A stretch of 64,000 nucleotides of DNA, taken from positions 8,590 through 72,589 of the forward strand of contig NYYH01000014.1 of NCBI GenBank assembly GCA_002686705.1. Direction: 5' to 3'. Positions 28,474 to 37,961 of the stretch are shown here, in pieces. The notes below the pieces were generated by a model. That model was not told the DNA's origin. It saw only the letters and a list, made by a program, of their open reading frames with translations, and made no database searches. Origin of the DNA: Bacteroidota bacterium. Its GTDB lineage: Bacteria > Bacteroidota > Bacteroidia > Bacteroidales > F082. Within the stretch, counting starts at the first letter, position 1; each line of letters begins with the position of its first letter. The position numbers and the translations under genes were made by a program.

Positions 28474-29376
28474 ATGTTTCACGTGAAACAAAATGCAGAA
28501 TTAATAGAAATAAAGAATTGTCCAGTTTGTTCTGAAACTGTTTTTAAACCTTTTCTTAACACTACGGATTATTTCTACACTCAAGAGGCGTTTTCATTAA
28601 CCCAATGTGAAAATTGTGATTTTGTTTTTACTAATCCTGTGCCGAACAATCCCTATAAATACTACGAAACTCAAGATTATCTATCACATGATTCAGGTGA
28701 TCGGGGTGTTATTGGCAGGCTATATTCATTGTTTAGAAATATCAATATTAAAAGAAAGTATGAACTCGTAAGAAAATATTGCGATAATGGTAGTATTCTT
28801 GATATAGGTTGTGGTACGGGCGAATTATTAAGGTTTTTCAATAAAAAGAATTGGTCTGTAACAGGCATTGAACCTAATCCTAAGGCACGAGAATTCGCGA
28901 TATCAAATTATAATTTAAATGTTCTTGACGAAAATAATCTCGATGAATTTTCTCCAGGTACTCTCGATGTTATTTCATTGTGGCATGTTCTCGAACATGT
29001 GCCAGATCTTCACAAAAGATTATCCCAGATTAACGAGTTATTAAAAGATGATGGTACAATTTTTATTGCGCTTCCTAATCTTGAATCTCCCGACTCTGAA
29101 AAATACAAAGAATATTGGTCTGGCCTAGATGTTCCTCGCCACCTCCATCATTTCACCAAAACTACTTTTAGCAAATTAATTTCTACACATAATATGAAAA
29201 TCGTACATTCAGAACCAATGAAATTCGATTCATATTATGTTAGCTTATTAAGTGAAAAATATCTCAAAAATCGCTTTTACTTCTTATCAGCAATTTACAA
29301 TGGCTATATCTCGAACTTAGAAGCGAAAGTTTCAAATAACTATTCCAGCATGATATTTGTTGTAAAAAAGCAGTAG
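28474..29376 (+). CDS. Class I SAM-dependent methyltransferase with N-terminal zinc ribbon
   Basis: 300 residues. An N-terminal zinc-ribbon pattern (CPVCSE...CENCDF) is followed by the SAM-binding motif ILDIGCGTGELLRFF near residues 109-123 and the motif VISLWHVLEHVPD, as in Methyltransf_23 proteins. The C-terminal part contains WSGLDVPRHLHHF. Relatives act on small molecules, sugars or lipids; the substrate is unknown. The start codon is in the parS palindrome, 2 bp after the mnmG stop. Confidence 0.88.
   Translation: MFHVKQNAELIEIKNCPVCSETVFKPFLNTTDYFYTQEAFSLTQCENCDFVFTNPVPNNPYKYYETQDYLSHDSGDRGVIGRLYSLFRNINIKRKYELVRKYCDNGSILDIGCGTGELLRFFNKKNWSVTGIEPNPKAREFAISNYNLNVLDENNLDEFSPGTLDVISLWHVLEHVPDLHKRLSQINELLKDDGTIFIALPNLESPDSEKYKEYWSGLDVPRHLHHFTKTTFSKLISTHNMKIVHSEPMKFDSYYVSLLSEKYLKNRFYFLSAIYNGYISNLEAKVSNNYSSMIFVVKKQ
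28475..28490. promoter_or_regulatory. parS centromere-like site (2), perfect palindrome
   Basis: TGTTTCACGTGAAACA is the perfect consensus parS palindrome. It overlaps codons 1-6 of the methyltransferase gene (ATG at 28474), so the N-terminus FHVKQ is dictated by the site. ParB loaded here would mark the origin region for segregation. Confidence 0.96.
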
Positions 29377-29386
29377 TTTTTTTATT

Positions 29387-29394
29387 TATCTTTG
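29387..29394 (+). promoter_or_regulatory. Bacteroidota -7 element before the NtrY-like kinase
   Basis: TATCTTTG, 51 bp before the ATG at 29446. Confidence 0.45.
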
Positions 29395-29445
29395 GGGGCC
29401 AGCCAGTACAATAGAACAATATACTATAATGATTAACTACAACTT

Positions 29446-32400
29446 ATGGGTAAAGTGACAAATAAATCTGTATTGTTTTTTTTCTTGGCGACTTCAATTC
29501 TATTCTTATTCTCATATTATCTTACCCAATATTTCCACAACCAACATCACACATTAGAATCTGAATTCGTTTCTCTAAGTGAATGTGTTGATTTTCAGTC
29601 TGTTAAGCTGCTTAATGGGGGGGTTGAGGTACGTAATTTTATTGAGACTAGCCCAAATGATATTTGGAAAAAATTAGATTTTTTCTTTTCCCAAAGCACA
29701 TATTTTTGTTTTGTTACTCATAATGATAGTGTCATTTATTGGAACTCAAACAAAGTTGCTATTGATAACTTCAGAGAATTAATTAGTGACAACAATATAC
29801 ACGCAGTCAACCTACCTTCAGGGTGGTATTTATATTATGGGTCCAAAGTTGGTAACTACAATATCTATATCCTTGACTTAATAAAAACAGGTTTTCTTGT
29901 AAATAATGAATTTCTAACGCCAGGTTTTAATCCGGCATTTTCAAGTTGCAATGATATTGATCTGACATTTAATGTTGGTATTGCTGATTATGTTATTTAT
30001 AACAATAATGATCAGGTATTGCTATGCGCCACTATCGATTCTAATAACGCATTACACAATAGTGATAATTATGTTCTTTTCCTTCTTTTCTTTCTGTCAT
30101 ATGTTTTTCTGCTTCTATTTTTGCTTCAGCTCATAAAGATGTCGGAATTGTATAAAAGGGAACCATTATTTGGCTTTACTGTTTTTATATTATTGGTGAT
30201 TATTATGCGGTTTCTGGTTACTTTCCTCAGTATTCCAACAGAGCTAAAATCATCGTCAATATTTGCTAATAACATATTCAATATCCCTTTTACTAAATCT
30301 CTAGGTGACCTGATAATTAATACTACCTTATTAATTATTTGTTCGGTCGGATTATTTCGTTTTTTTAGAAAAATAACGACTACGCCATCTCCTTCTAAAA
30401 TAATTCTATTATACACCTCTTTATGGATATATATATTAGTAATAGTCTACGTACTGTATCACACTATTTTCGATCAAAACATTTCATTTTTCTCAGGAAG
30501 TATTTTTAAAAATTTTGAATTATTTATATCTGTTTTAATAATCGTTGGGCTAAATATATCCTTCTACTATGTTATCGTTACCTATTTGAATTCTAATCAG
30601 AATAAAAAGGAACCCTTTTTTGTTTCATACATTATCACGTTTGTGGGTGTTTTTGTAATTTACCTCATATCAGACACTCCAATTATTCTTCTTACAACAA
30701 CCCTTGTAATAACATTTTCTATATTATTAATAAAGCAATTATTGTGGAAGTATTTTTCTGATTCGTTTCTGAATCATCTTTTTTTATTAGTGTTTTTAGC
30801 CGCAATATCTTCATTTGTAATAATTAATGCTTATCAGCTCAAAAATGAGGACTATCAAAAACACATCGCCAAAACACTAGCTATTGCAAATGATTCCTTG
30901 TTTGAAAATTCGTATGTAAATATCATTGACGTCATTAAAAATGATGAGCGTTTAAAACAAATGTTGATTGCTGAAACTGTTACAACAGATGAGCTCTTAG
31001 AAGTCTATATAAAATCTGAATATTTCAGCGACTTTTTAAACAAATATACTATTCAAATTACTATCTGTGGAGAAGATGAGCTGCTTGAAATTCAGCCCGA
31101 AGGTGATGTATATGGTTGTGCGGATTATTTCAACACATTAATAGAAGAAATTACCATCCCTGTTATTGATTCAACGTTGTTCCGCTTTAACTCAGGTACA
31201 GAAAGTATTTATTACATAAGCAGGATTACACTTAATAATGCTGGTAATCGAAAACTATTTATTGAATTTGCCTCATCACATGTGCCCGAGGGTCTTGGTT
31301 ACCCGGAGCTATTGATTGATAAGCACTCAAATGAATTGAATCTATCAGAATATTCATTTGCAAAATATACTGACAATCGCCTCACATATAAATTTGGCGA
31401 TTTTGCCTATAACACTTATTTTACAGTTAACAAATCTTTCAAATTTGACAGTTTTTTTGATTATACCGGTTATAGACATTTTGCAATTTCTATTTCGCCT
31501 GACGGTTTTCTAATAGTCAGCAAGGAGAACACAAGACTTACCATGAAGCTGGTAGTGTTTTCAGCAATTTTTATACTACTGGCTTTAATCTCAATTATAG
31601 TATATCTCCTCATGTATGCCAGAAAGGCGGTCCATTTATTTAGATTAAATTTCAAAACCCGTCTTCAAACCTTTGTTATAGCCACCCTAACCCTTACGTT
31701 TGTTCTAGTGGCAGTATCAACTCTTGTATATATTGAAGATAACAGTAGGGATGATCTGGAAAAACAGTTAACAGAAAAAACGAACTCAGTACTTATAGAG
31801 CTTCAGCACAAGCTTTCGCCGATCACAAATTTCAAAAGTGAGGATCCTGATTTCCTACATCAGTTATTACGTAAATTCTCGTTAGTATTTTTTTCTGATA
31901 TAAATTTGTATGATAACTCGGGTTATTTGATTGCAACTTCAAGACCAGAAATATTTGAAAAAAACCTATTATCCTCATTTATCAATCCATTAGCTTACAA
32001 GGCAATATTTACTGATAATAAATTAAATTTTATAACCGAAGAAAAGATCGGTTCACTGAAATATTACTCGGCTTATGTTCCAATTAACCTAAACAACGAT
32101 CGCCCTATTGGTATTGTAAACCTTCCATATTTTGCCCGTCAAACAGAGTTCACCAGATCATACTATATTATGTTATCATACTTAATTAATATTTATGTTA
32201 TAATTGGTATAATAGGGGCTTTAATCGCTATTACTTTTTCAAGATATTTAACCCGGCCCCTGGTGCTTCTTCAGAAGAGTTTAGCAACAATCAGAATTGA
32301 CGAACATAACGAAAAAATAGACTGGAATAAAAAAGATGAAATAGGGACCCTTATCAAAGAATATAACTTAATGGTGGACAAATTAGAGCAAAGCACATAT

Positions 32401-33087
32401 CTTCTGAAGCATTCGGAAAGAGAAAGCGCCTGGCGGGAAATAGCAATGCAAATTGCACATGAAATCAAAAACCCACTAACCCCAATGAAACTAAATATTC
32501 AGTACCTTGAAAAGTCTTTTAAAAATAAAGATCCGGATTTTGACTCAAAAATTAATTCTATCAGCCAATCATTAATCACACAAATTGATGCTTTGGATAA
32601 TGTTGCTGAGATGTTTTCAAATTTTGCAGAAACAAGATTTTCAGATTTTGAAAAAGTAAATTTGAAAACTATTATAGATTCGTCAGTAAATTTGTTTGAT
32701 AAAAAAAACAATGTAGTAATATCTATAACTTATACCGATGCCGATTTGTTTACTCTTGGTTTTGAAAAAGACATCTTGAGGGCCTTTAATAATATTCTCA
32801 AAAATGCAATCCAATCAATTGAAAATAGCGAAAATGGGGAAATTAAAATTACCGCAAAGCGAGATTCAAACTTTATAACAATTGAGGTATCTGACAACGG
32901 GAAGGGGGTTTCGGAAGAAATGAAATCTAAGATTTTCCAGCCATACTTCACAACAAAAACAAGTGGAACCGGTTTGGGCCTGGCAATCGTTAAAAATATT
33001 ATGAACGAAATTGGGGGTAAGGTAAGTTTTGAGTCAAACACCGGACAAGGCACAACTTTCTCCTTAATGTTTCCGGAATCCTCATAA
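29446..33087 (+). CDS. NtrY-like multi-pass sensor histidine kinase
   Basis: 1213 residues. One N-terminal membrane segment (about 9-27) precedes an extracytoplasmic part, then a cluster of seven or eight membrane segments (about 205-460), a second extracytoplasmic part, two further segments (about 700-770) and another near 910-930. A HAMP domain follows (SRYLTRPLVLL). The kinase core has the phospho-acceptor His1005 in IAHEIKNPLTPM, then the N-box NNILKNAIQS, DNGKGVS and GTGLGLAIV. The proline after His (HEIKNPL) is NtrB/NtrY type. No response regulator lies next to it. Confidence 0.92.
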   Translation: MGKVTNKSVLFFFLATSILFLFSYYLTQYFHNQHHTLESEFVSLSECVDFQSVKLLNGGVEVRNFIETSPNDIWKKLDFFFSQSTYFCFVTHNDSVIYWNSNKVAIDNFRELISDNNIHAVNLPSGWYLYYGSKVGNYNIYILDLIKTGFLVNNEFLTPGFNPAFSSCNDIDLTFNVGIADYVIYNNNDQVLLCATIDSNNALHNSDNYVLFLLFFLSYVFLLLFLLQLIKMSELYKREPLFGFTVFILLVIIMRFLVTFLSIPTELKSSSIFANNIFNIPFTKSLGDLIINTTLLIICSVGLFRFFRKITTTPSPSKIILLYTSLWIYILVIVYVLYHTIFDQNISFFSGSIFKNFELFISVLIIVGLNISFYYVIVTYLNSNQNKKEPFFVSYIITFVGVFVIYLISDTPIILLTTTLVITFSILLIKQLLWKYFSDSFLNHLFLLVFLAAISSFVIINAYQLKNEDYQKHIAKTLAIANDSLFENSYVNIIDVIKNDERLKQMLIAETVTTDELLEVYIKSEYFSDFLNKYTIQITICGEDELLEIQPEGDVYGCADYFNTLIEEITIPVIDSTLFRFNSGTESIYYISRITLNNAGNRKLFIEFASSHVPEGLGYPELLIDKHSNELNLSEYSFAKYTDNRLTYKFGDFAYNTYFTVNKSFKFDSFFDYTGYRHFAISISPDGFLIVSKENTRLTMKLVVFSAIFILLALISIIVYLLMYARKAVHLFRLNFKTRLQTFVIATLTLTFVLVAVSTLVYIEDNSRDDLEKQLTEKTNSVLIELQHKLSPITNFKSEDPDFLHQLLRKFSLVFFSDINLYDNSGYLIATSRPEIFEKNLLSSFINPLAYKAIFTDNKLNFITEEKIGSLKYYSAYVPINLNNDRPIGIVNLPYFARQTEFTRSYYIMLSYLINIYVIIGIIGALIAITFSRYLTRPLVLLQKSLATIRIDEHNEKIDWNKKDEIGTLIKEYNLMVDKLEQSTYLLKHSERESAWREIAMQIAHEIKNPLTPMKLNIQYLEKSFKNKDPDFDSKINSISQSLITQIDALDNVAEMFSNFAETRFSDFEKVNLKTIIDSSVNLFDKKNNVVISITYTDADLFTLGFEKDILRAFNNILKNAIQSIENSENGEIKITAKRDSNFITIEVSDNGKGVSEEMKSKIFQPYFTTKTSGTGLGLAIVKNIMNEIGGKVSFESNTGQGTTFSLMFPESS

Positions 33088-33136
33088 CAACAACAATTTA
33101 ACAAATTACATCTAAATTTCTAGAAAAATTTTTACC

Positions 33137-33144
33137 TACTTTTG
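33137..33144 (+). promoter_or_regulatory. Bacteroidota -7 element before the flippase gene
   Basis: TACTTTTG, 5 bp before the ATG at 33150. This would make the transcript almost leaderless, or a different start is used. Confidence 0.3.
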
Positions 33145-33149
33145 GTTGC

Positions 33150-34628
33150 ATGATTAAGGGTGCTAATCCCATAAAAAAACTTGTCGGCGAAACTGCTATA
33201 TATGGTCTTGGTACGATGGTTCCAAGATTCCTAAATTATCTTCTTGTTCCATTATACACTATTTACGTATTTACTAAGGCTGAATATGGCCAGGTTACCC
33301 TGTTATATTCATACATCGCCATATTACTGGTTTTGCTGACCTACGGAATGGAGACGGCATTTTTCAGGTATGCAAACAAAAGTAAAGATGCTAAAAAGGT
33401 ATTTAATACTGCTACATCTTCTGTATTAATTACATCGACATTGTTTTTGCTCATTATTTTTGTTTTTTCCAGTGATATTTCTAGATTAATACAATATCCA
33501 TCCAACAATGAATATGTGTTAATTGTGTCCTTAATAATTGCTGTTGATGCTATCACCGCTCTGCCTTTTGCATATCTCAGATATCAAAATAAACCTTTTA
33601 AGTTTTCTGTAATTAGAATAATTAGTGTTGTTATAACTATTTCGCTAAATCTCATTTTCCTCGTTGTGATCCCCAATTATTATGGCGATAACTTCAGGGC
33701 CCTCCCTGTATATAGAAGCACTAGCCTTGTGACGTTTGTGTTTATTGCAAATCTGATTGGCTCTCTGTCAGCACTACTTATGTTAAGTAGAGAGTTTGGT
33801 TATTTCCGATTTAAGATTGACACCACCCTGCTGAAACAGTTACTTAAATATGGATTGCCAATACTTATTATTTCTCTATCCTTTATGATCACGGAGGTCG
33901 CTGATAAAATACTTCTCAAATATTTTTTGCCTGATGGGGCGGATGCAGATTCGCAAATTGGAATATATGCTGCTTGTTACAAGCTTGCAATAATAATGAT
34001 GTTATTCATACAAATGTTTAGATATGCTGCTGAACCATTCTTTTTTTCAGAGGCAGATAAAAAGGATGCGAAAAATACATATAGCAGGGTAATGACTTTG
34101 TTTATTGCTTTTACCTGGTTTATTTTTTTATTGGTAATTTTATATATAAATCTTTTTAAACATTTTATAGGAGATGCCTTTTGGCCGGGACTTAAAATAG
34201 TCCCAATTATTTTAGCCGCTAAATTGTTTTTGGGAGTATTCTATAATTTATCTGTTTGGTATAAGCTAACCAACAAAACTTACTATGGAGCCATTGTTGC
34301 CATAATAGGAGGGCTAATTACAATTATATTGAATATAATATTCATTCCAATCTATGGGTATGTGGGCTCTGCCTGGGTAAATTTTGCTAGCTATTTTGTG
34401 ATTTTAGTCATTTCATATTTCTGGGGGCGAAAAATTTATCGCGTTAATTATGAGCTTAACAAGGTATTATTATATACCCTGTTGGCCGTAGCTATATATT
34501 TTGTCTCAACTTTTCTTGTTGGTTTTCAGACATCTGTTTATTATTCTTTTGTTACCCTTCTGTTGATTATTTATGTACTATTTGTGTTTATAATTGAATT
34601 CCGCAGAAAGAAACATGTGAATAATTAG
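33150..34628 (+). CDS. Polysaccharide flippase (Wzx/MATE-like, MVF superfamily)
   Basis: 492 residues with about 14 membrane segments. The N-terminal GETAIYGLGTMVPRFLNYLLVPLYT is typical of lipopolysaccharide/O-antigen flippases. It moves lipid-linked sugars across the inner membrane. No glycosyltransferases lie next to it, so its substrate cannot be inferred. Confidence 0.9.
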   Translation: MIKGANPIKKLVGETAIYGLGTMVPRFLNYLLVPLYTIYVFTKAEYGQVTLLYSYIAILLVLLTYGMETAFFRYANKSKDAKKVFNTATSSVLITSTLFLLIIFVFSSDISRLIQYPSNNEYVLIVSLIIAVDAITALPFAYLRYQNKPFKFSVIRIISVVITISLNLIFLVVIPNYYGDNFRALPVYRSTSLVTFVFIANLIGSLSALLMLSREFGYFRFKIDTTLLKQLLKYGLPILIISLSFMITEVADKILLKYFLPDGADADSQIGIYAACYKLAIIMMLFIQMFRYAAEPFFFSEADKKDAKNTYSRVMTLFIAFTWFIFLLVILYINLFKHFIGDAFWPGLKIVPIILAAKLFLGVFYNLSVWYKLTNKTYYGAIVAIIGGLITIILNIIFIPIYGYVGSAWVNFASYFVILVISYFWGRKIYRVNYELNKVLLYTLLAVAIYFVSTFLVGFQTSVYYSFVTLLLIIYVLFVFIIEFRRKKHVNN

Positions 34629-34636
34629 ATTATGGT

Positions 34637-34668
34637 TTTGATTATTGTTTATTTTTAGGCTACATTTG
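34637..34668 (+). promoter_or_regulatory. Bacteroidota promoter (-33 and -7 elements)
   Basis: TTTG at 34637-34640, a 20-bp spacer, and TACATTTG at 34661-34668. This is the best complete promoter match in the window. It lies 30 bp before the ATG at 34698. Confidence 0.6.
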
Positions 34669-34697
34669 CATCAACCACTACCAATTAATTTTTGATT

Positions 34698-35321
34698 ATG
34701 CACTCGTTTTTTAGTTCAACTAAGAAAAAAACAAAACAAAAAGGAGAATCTTATTATCATCGAGAAAACTTGATTCAAACAGAATATGAGCTTTGTAAAG
34801 TTCTCGATCATTTAGAATCTACTACGGCTACAAAAACATCATTAAAAATTCTTTTTCAGAGCAGGGAATTAGATTCTATTATTAAAAAAAACATGGCAAA
34901 GGATTTTGGTAAAGAGTCTTTTTTACTAAAGCCCAATAGTAATATTTCTGGTCATGAGATATACTTTTATCACATTACATCAGACAGTTTGCGCTTTTTA
35001 GTTCAGCTTCACTTTGTTGATGACCTATTTTTCTTCGCGGCCAACAAAGTATATTCTGATATGTTTTTATCGGACTCTGATAGAGAGAAAATTGTTAATC
35101 GTATCAAAAACAAGTACTGCAAAGATGCCGACAATGAAATAATTGAATTTGAAGTTATTGATGCAGTTGGTAATATATTATATTCGCGTGATGATGTATA
35201 TTATTTCATAAAATATCTAGCTAATAATCCCACAAGTCAAAAGCTTAAAAAGCAATACAAATGTTATGTGAGGCCCGGCCAAGGGCAAAAAACCAACGAC
35301 AAATTAGACGGATTAATATAG
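34698..35321 (+). CDS. Uncharacterised Bacteroidota protein
   Basis: 207 residues from the ATG at 34698 (a TTG two codons earlier is also in frame). No signal peptide or membrane segment; the N-terminus is Lys-rich (STKKKTKQKGE) and the rest mixed alpha/beta. I recognise no family. It sits between the flippase and hemW genes, with its own good promoter. Confidence 0.75.
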   Translation: MHSFFSSTKKKTKQKGESYYHRENLIQTEYELCKVLDHLESTTATKTSLKILFQSRELDSIIKKNMAKDFGKESFLLKPNSNISGHEIYFYHITSDSLRFLVQLHFVDDLFFFAANKVYSDMFLSDSDREKIVNRIKNKYCKDADNEIIEFEVIDAVGNILYSRDDVYYFIKYLANNPTSQKLKKQYKCYVRPGQGQKTNDKLDGLI

Positions 35322-35388
35322 TCTTTTTCATTTATCGGCGCTGCTTTGTTGATTTTAAGATTACGGCTTAATTCTCCTTTAATTCTAA

Positions 35389-36522
35389 ATGGCCAGCGTT
35401 TATATTCATATCCCATTTTGTAAGCATAGGTGTCACTATTGCAATTTTTATTCCGCCGTATCTCTTAAATATCGAAAAGAATTTATTGGCAAATTATTAA
35501 AAGAGATTAACCTAAGAAAGAATTATCTGGGTGATGAAAAAATCAACACAATTTATTTTGGTGGAGGAACTCCCTCGTTGTTATCGGTTGATGAAATATA
35601 CCACATAATCAACACCGTTTATAAATCATACAGCGTATCTAATGATGCAGAAATTACCTTGGAGGCAAATCCAGATGATTTCAACAAAGAAAAAATATCT
35701 TATATAAAAAATAATACGCCTGTTAATAGATTAAGCATTGGCGTTCAAAGTTTTTTTGATGATGATTTAAATTATCTCAATAGGATTCATGATTCCAAAC
35801 AGGCACAAAGCTCAATTGAGGCTTCAATAAATGCAGGATTCGAAAATATTACAATTGATTTGATATATGGCATACCTACTTTGAGTAATAAAAATTGGAA
35901 AGAAAACCTGCGGCGTTTTTTCGAATATAAGATCCCACACCTATCATCATATTCACTAACTGTAGAGCCAAAAACCGCCCTACACACTCTAATCAAAAAG
36001 AATAAAATTAAAAACGTTGTTGAAAAAGAGAGTGTTCACCATTTTGAAATTCTGCTTGAAGAAATGCAAAAAAACAATTTTATTCATTATGAAATCTCAA
36101 ATTTTGCGCTTGAGGGTTATTATTCAAAACACAATAGTATTTATTGGCTTGGAGGTAATTACATTGGTGTTGGACCATCCGCTCATTCTTATAATGGAAA
36201 ATCCCGACAATGGAATGTGTCCAGCATTAAAAGCTACTGCGAACAAGATAACTTTGTAAATATTATTGAGGAAAAAGAAGTGCTTAATCAGGATCAATTA
36301 TTCAATGAATATGTACTAACATCAATTCGTACATCCTGGGGGTGTGATCTTGAACATATTAATAATTTATTTGGTGAAAAATACAGTCGTCATTTTTTTA
36401 AAAATGTGAAGATGATTATAAATGAAAAAAAGATTTTCCGCAAAGGAAATGTCTTCACATTAACAAATAAAGGAAAGCTTTATGCGGATGGAATTTCTTC
36501 TTCGTTATTTTACGGCATTTAA
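35389..36522 (+). CDS. hemW: Radical SAM heme chaperone HemW
   Basis: 377 residues, normal HemW length. The cluster motif is IHIPFCKHRCHYCNFYS, where the CxxxCxxC is followed by the extra CxxF-like aromatic typical of HemW rather than HemN; IYFGGGTPSLL is the SAM motif. The C-terminal HemN_C domain is present. It delivers heme to proteins. The last 18 bp overlap a small minus-strand gene. Confidence 0.94.
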   Translation: MASVYIHIPFCKHRCHYCNFYSAVSLKYRKEFIGKLLKEINLRKNYLGDEKINTIYFGGGTPSLLSVDEIYHIINTVYKSYSVSNDAEITLEANPDDFNKEKISYIKNNTPVNRLSIGVQSFFDDDLNYLNRIHDSKQAQSSIEASINAGFENITIDLIYGIPTLSNKNWKENLRRFFEYKIPHLSSYSLTVEPKTALHTLIKKNKIKNVVEKESVHHFEILLEEMQKNNFIHYEISNFALEGYYSKHNSIYWLGGNYIGVGPSAHSYNGKSRQWNVSSIKSYCEQDNFVNIIEEKEVLNQDQLFNEYVLTSIRTSWGCDLEHINNLFGEKYSRHFFKNVKMIINEKKIFRKGNVFTLTNKGKLYADGISSSLFYGI

Positions 36523-36693
36523 GGCCTTTGGACTAGTTTTAGCAACAATGTATCCAATTATAGGAGAAAATATCATGCTGATGAAAAAAGACCATTCTAC
36601 GCCTATTTTTCTTCGCTTCCCAATTGTTTCTGAAATTACCAGCGACAGAGCATACCATACAATAAATATTATTGTGATCCAGTAAACGTTCAT
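36505..36693 (-). CDS. Small membrane protein downstream of PepSY gene
   Basis: 62 residues with two hydrophobic segments (ITIIFIVWYALSLVI and FFISMIFSPIIGYIVA). It begins 3 bp after the PepSY gene stop on the same strand, supporting a real gene. The hairpin form of two membrane segments around a basic loop (GKRRKIG) suggests a small accessory membrane subunit. No family recognised. It overlaps the hemW 3' end by 18 bp in convergent orientation. Confidence 0.6.
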   Translation of the reverse strand: MNVYWITIIFIVWYALSLVISETIGKRRKIGVEWSFFISMIFSPIIGYIVAKTSPKALNAVK

Positions 36694-36696
36694 AAC

Positions 36697-37251
36697 TCAA
36701 TAAAAATAAATAAACAAGTATATTATTGGTATTAAAATCCCCAGTACAGTCATCCATGCCCCACGTTTGGTTATTCCCTTTGATCCTCTGGGTATTAAAA
36801 TTCCGGTTATGCCAATTAGTATTAATGCTCCAGCAAAAATATCAGAATACCAGGTCCAATATTTAATTGGGTTGTAATGCAGATAATTAACTTCCCTAAA
36901 CAATGCTCTTCGCTTGGTTTTTTCAATAAGCCCCTTGCCGCTAATAAGGTTTATGTAAACCGTTCCATCTTTAATGAAAATTTTTACAATTTTATCATTT
37001 GGGAAATAATGGTTTTTATAATTATCGGATTCGTTAAACGGTTCAAGAAGCTTTTTTAATTCAGTTTTTCCGGGTTTTGTTGCTGGAGGGTTTACCTCAA
37101 TATCCTCTGTAATTACTACATAATTGGGGTTCCAGTCGTTGATGTGGTTTATGGCTATTCCCGATAAGGAATATATTACCACCATACCAAAAAAGAAATA
37201 TCCAAAATCTCGATGAACAGCCTTGTTCCATTTACGCCATTTAAATGCCAT
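36697..37251 (-). CDS. PepSY-associated membrane protein
   Basis: 184 residues. An N-terminal segment HRDFGYFFFGMVVIYSLSG and two C-terminal segments surround a PepSY-like extracytoplasmic domain (VKIFIKDGTVYINLISGKG). This is the layout of PepSY_TM proteins, often tied to metal or heme reduction at the membrane. It is in a minus-strand set with the Asp/His-tailed lipoprotein (11 bp upstream) and a small membrane protein, so a shared metal-related job is plausible. Confidence 0.85.
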   Translation of the reverse strand: MAFKWRKWNKAVHRDFGYFFFGMVVIYSLSGIAINHINDWNPNYVVITEDIEVNPPATKPGKTELKKLLEPFNESDNYKNHYFPNDKIVKIFIKDGTVYINLISGKGLIEKTKRRALFREVNYLHYNPIKYWTWYSDIFAGALILIGITGILIPRGSKGITKRGAWMTVLGILIPIIYLFIYFY

Positions 37252-37262
37252 CGAGAAATTGC

Positions 37263-37910
37263 TTATTTATGATCGTGGTCATCATCGTCATCGTCATCAT
37301 CGTCATCATCACCATCGTCGTCATCATCATCTAACTCATAAGATGTACATAGTACAGAGTAAAATGATAAATATCCGTTTTCAGATTTTTTAAGCATTTC
37401 CCGAAGATTGTAAATTTTCTTCATCTCATCGCTAGTGTCAGCATCCATGCCGCCTTTTTCTATTTTACCCCCTAAATGTGAGCCCTCTCCTTTATCGTCA
37501 TCCAAATCTGTTCCTGATTTTATTTCCTCTTCCCATTCGCGAACATAGTCTTCATCGATTCTCTGTTCTTCTACAATACCTATAAGTTCTATTTTGTCTC
37601 CCTCTAGTTCATCATTAAAGGCTGCAATTTCTTCATCTGGCACAACTTTAATACGAGCATCTGATTCCTCTGTTACTAGAAATAATTTTTGACCTCCGTG
37701 TTTACAAACATGATCCACTATTCCTTCAAGTTGAATCTTTTTTCCAATGTAATTTCCTGCCTGCTTATCAAAATCAGCAACGCTTAAAATTGCTATTTCA
37801 TCAGCTACTATTAAATCTGCATTAGTGTTTTTCGATTCTGTGTTTGTAACGTTTTCACAAGAAATTGTGACTACGGCGATTGTCGCTAAAATTAAAATAA
37901 TCTTTTTCAT
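37263..37910 (-). CDS. Lipoprotein with OB-fold-like domain and Asp/His-rich tail
   Basis: 215 residues. Lipobox TISC after a short signal peptide. Residues about 40-120 look like an OB-fold (GKKIQLEGIVDHVCKHGGQKLFLV, then GDKIELIGIV). The C-terminus is an almost pure run of aspartates ending HDHK, encoded by GAT/GAC triplets, suggesting metal binding outside the inner membrane. It starts the PepSY set. The function is not known; divalent metal capture is inference from composition. Confidence 0.8.
   Translation of the reverse strand: MKKIILILATIAVVTISCENVTNTESKNTNADLIVADEIAILSVADFDKQAGNYIGKKIQLEGIVDHVCKHGGQKLFLVTEESDARIKVVPDEEIAAFNDELEGDKIELIGIVEEQRIDEDYVREWEEEIKSGTDLDDDKGEGSHLGGKIEKGGMDADTSDEMKKIYNLREMLKKSENGYLSFYSVLCTSYELDDDDDDGDDDDDDDDDDDHDHK
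37269..37331 (-). repeat. Trinucleotide (GAY) tract encoding the acidic tail
   Basis: About 20 consecutive Asp/His codons, on the plus strand a string of ATC/GTC triplets. The tract can expand or contract in frame by slippage, so tail length may vary between strains. Confidence 0.7.
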
Positions 37911-37933
37911 AGCTTTAATTATATTTGGTTTTG

Positions 37934-37941
37934 CAAAGATA
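37934..37941 (-). promoter_or_regulatory. Bacteroidota -7 element for the lipoprotein-PepSY set
   Basis: Minus-strand TATCTTTG, 24 bp before the ATG at 37910. Confidence 0.5.
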
Positions 37942-37961
37942 AATAATTATCTCCGAACATC

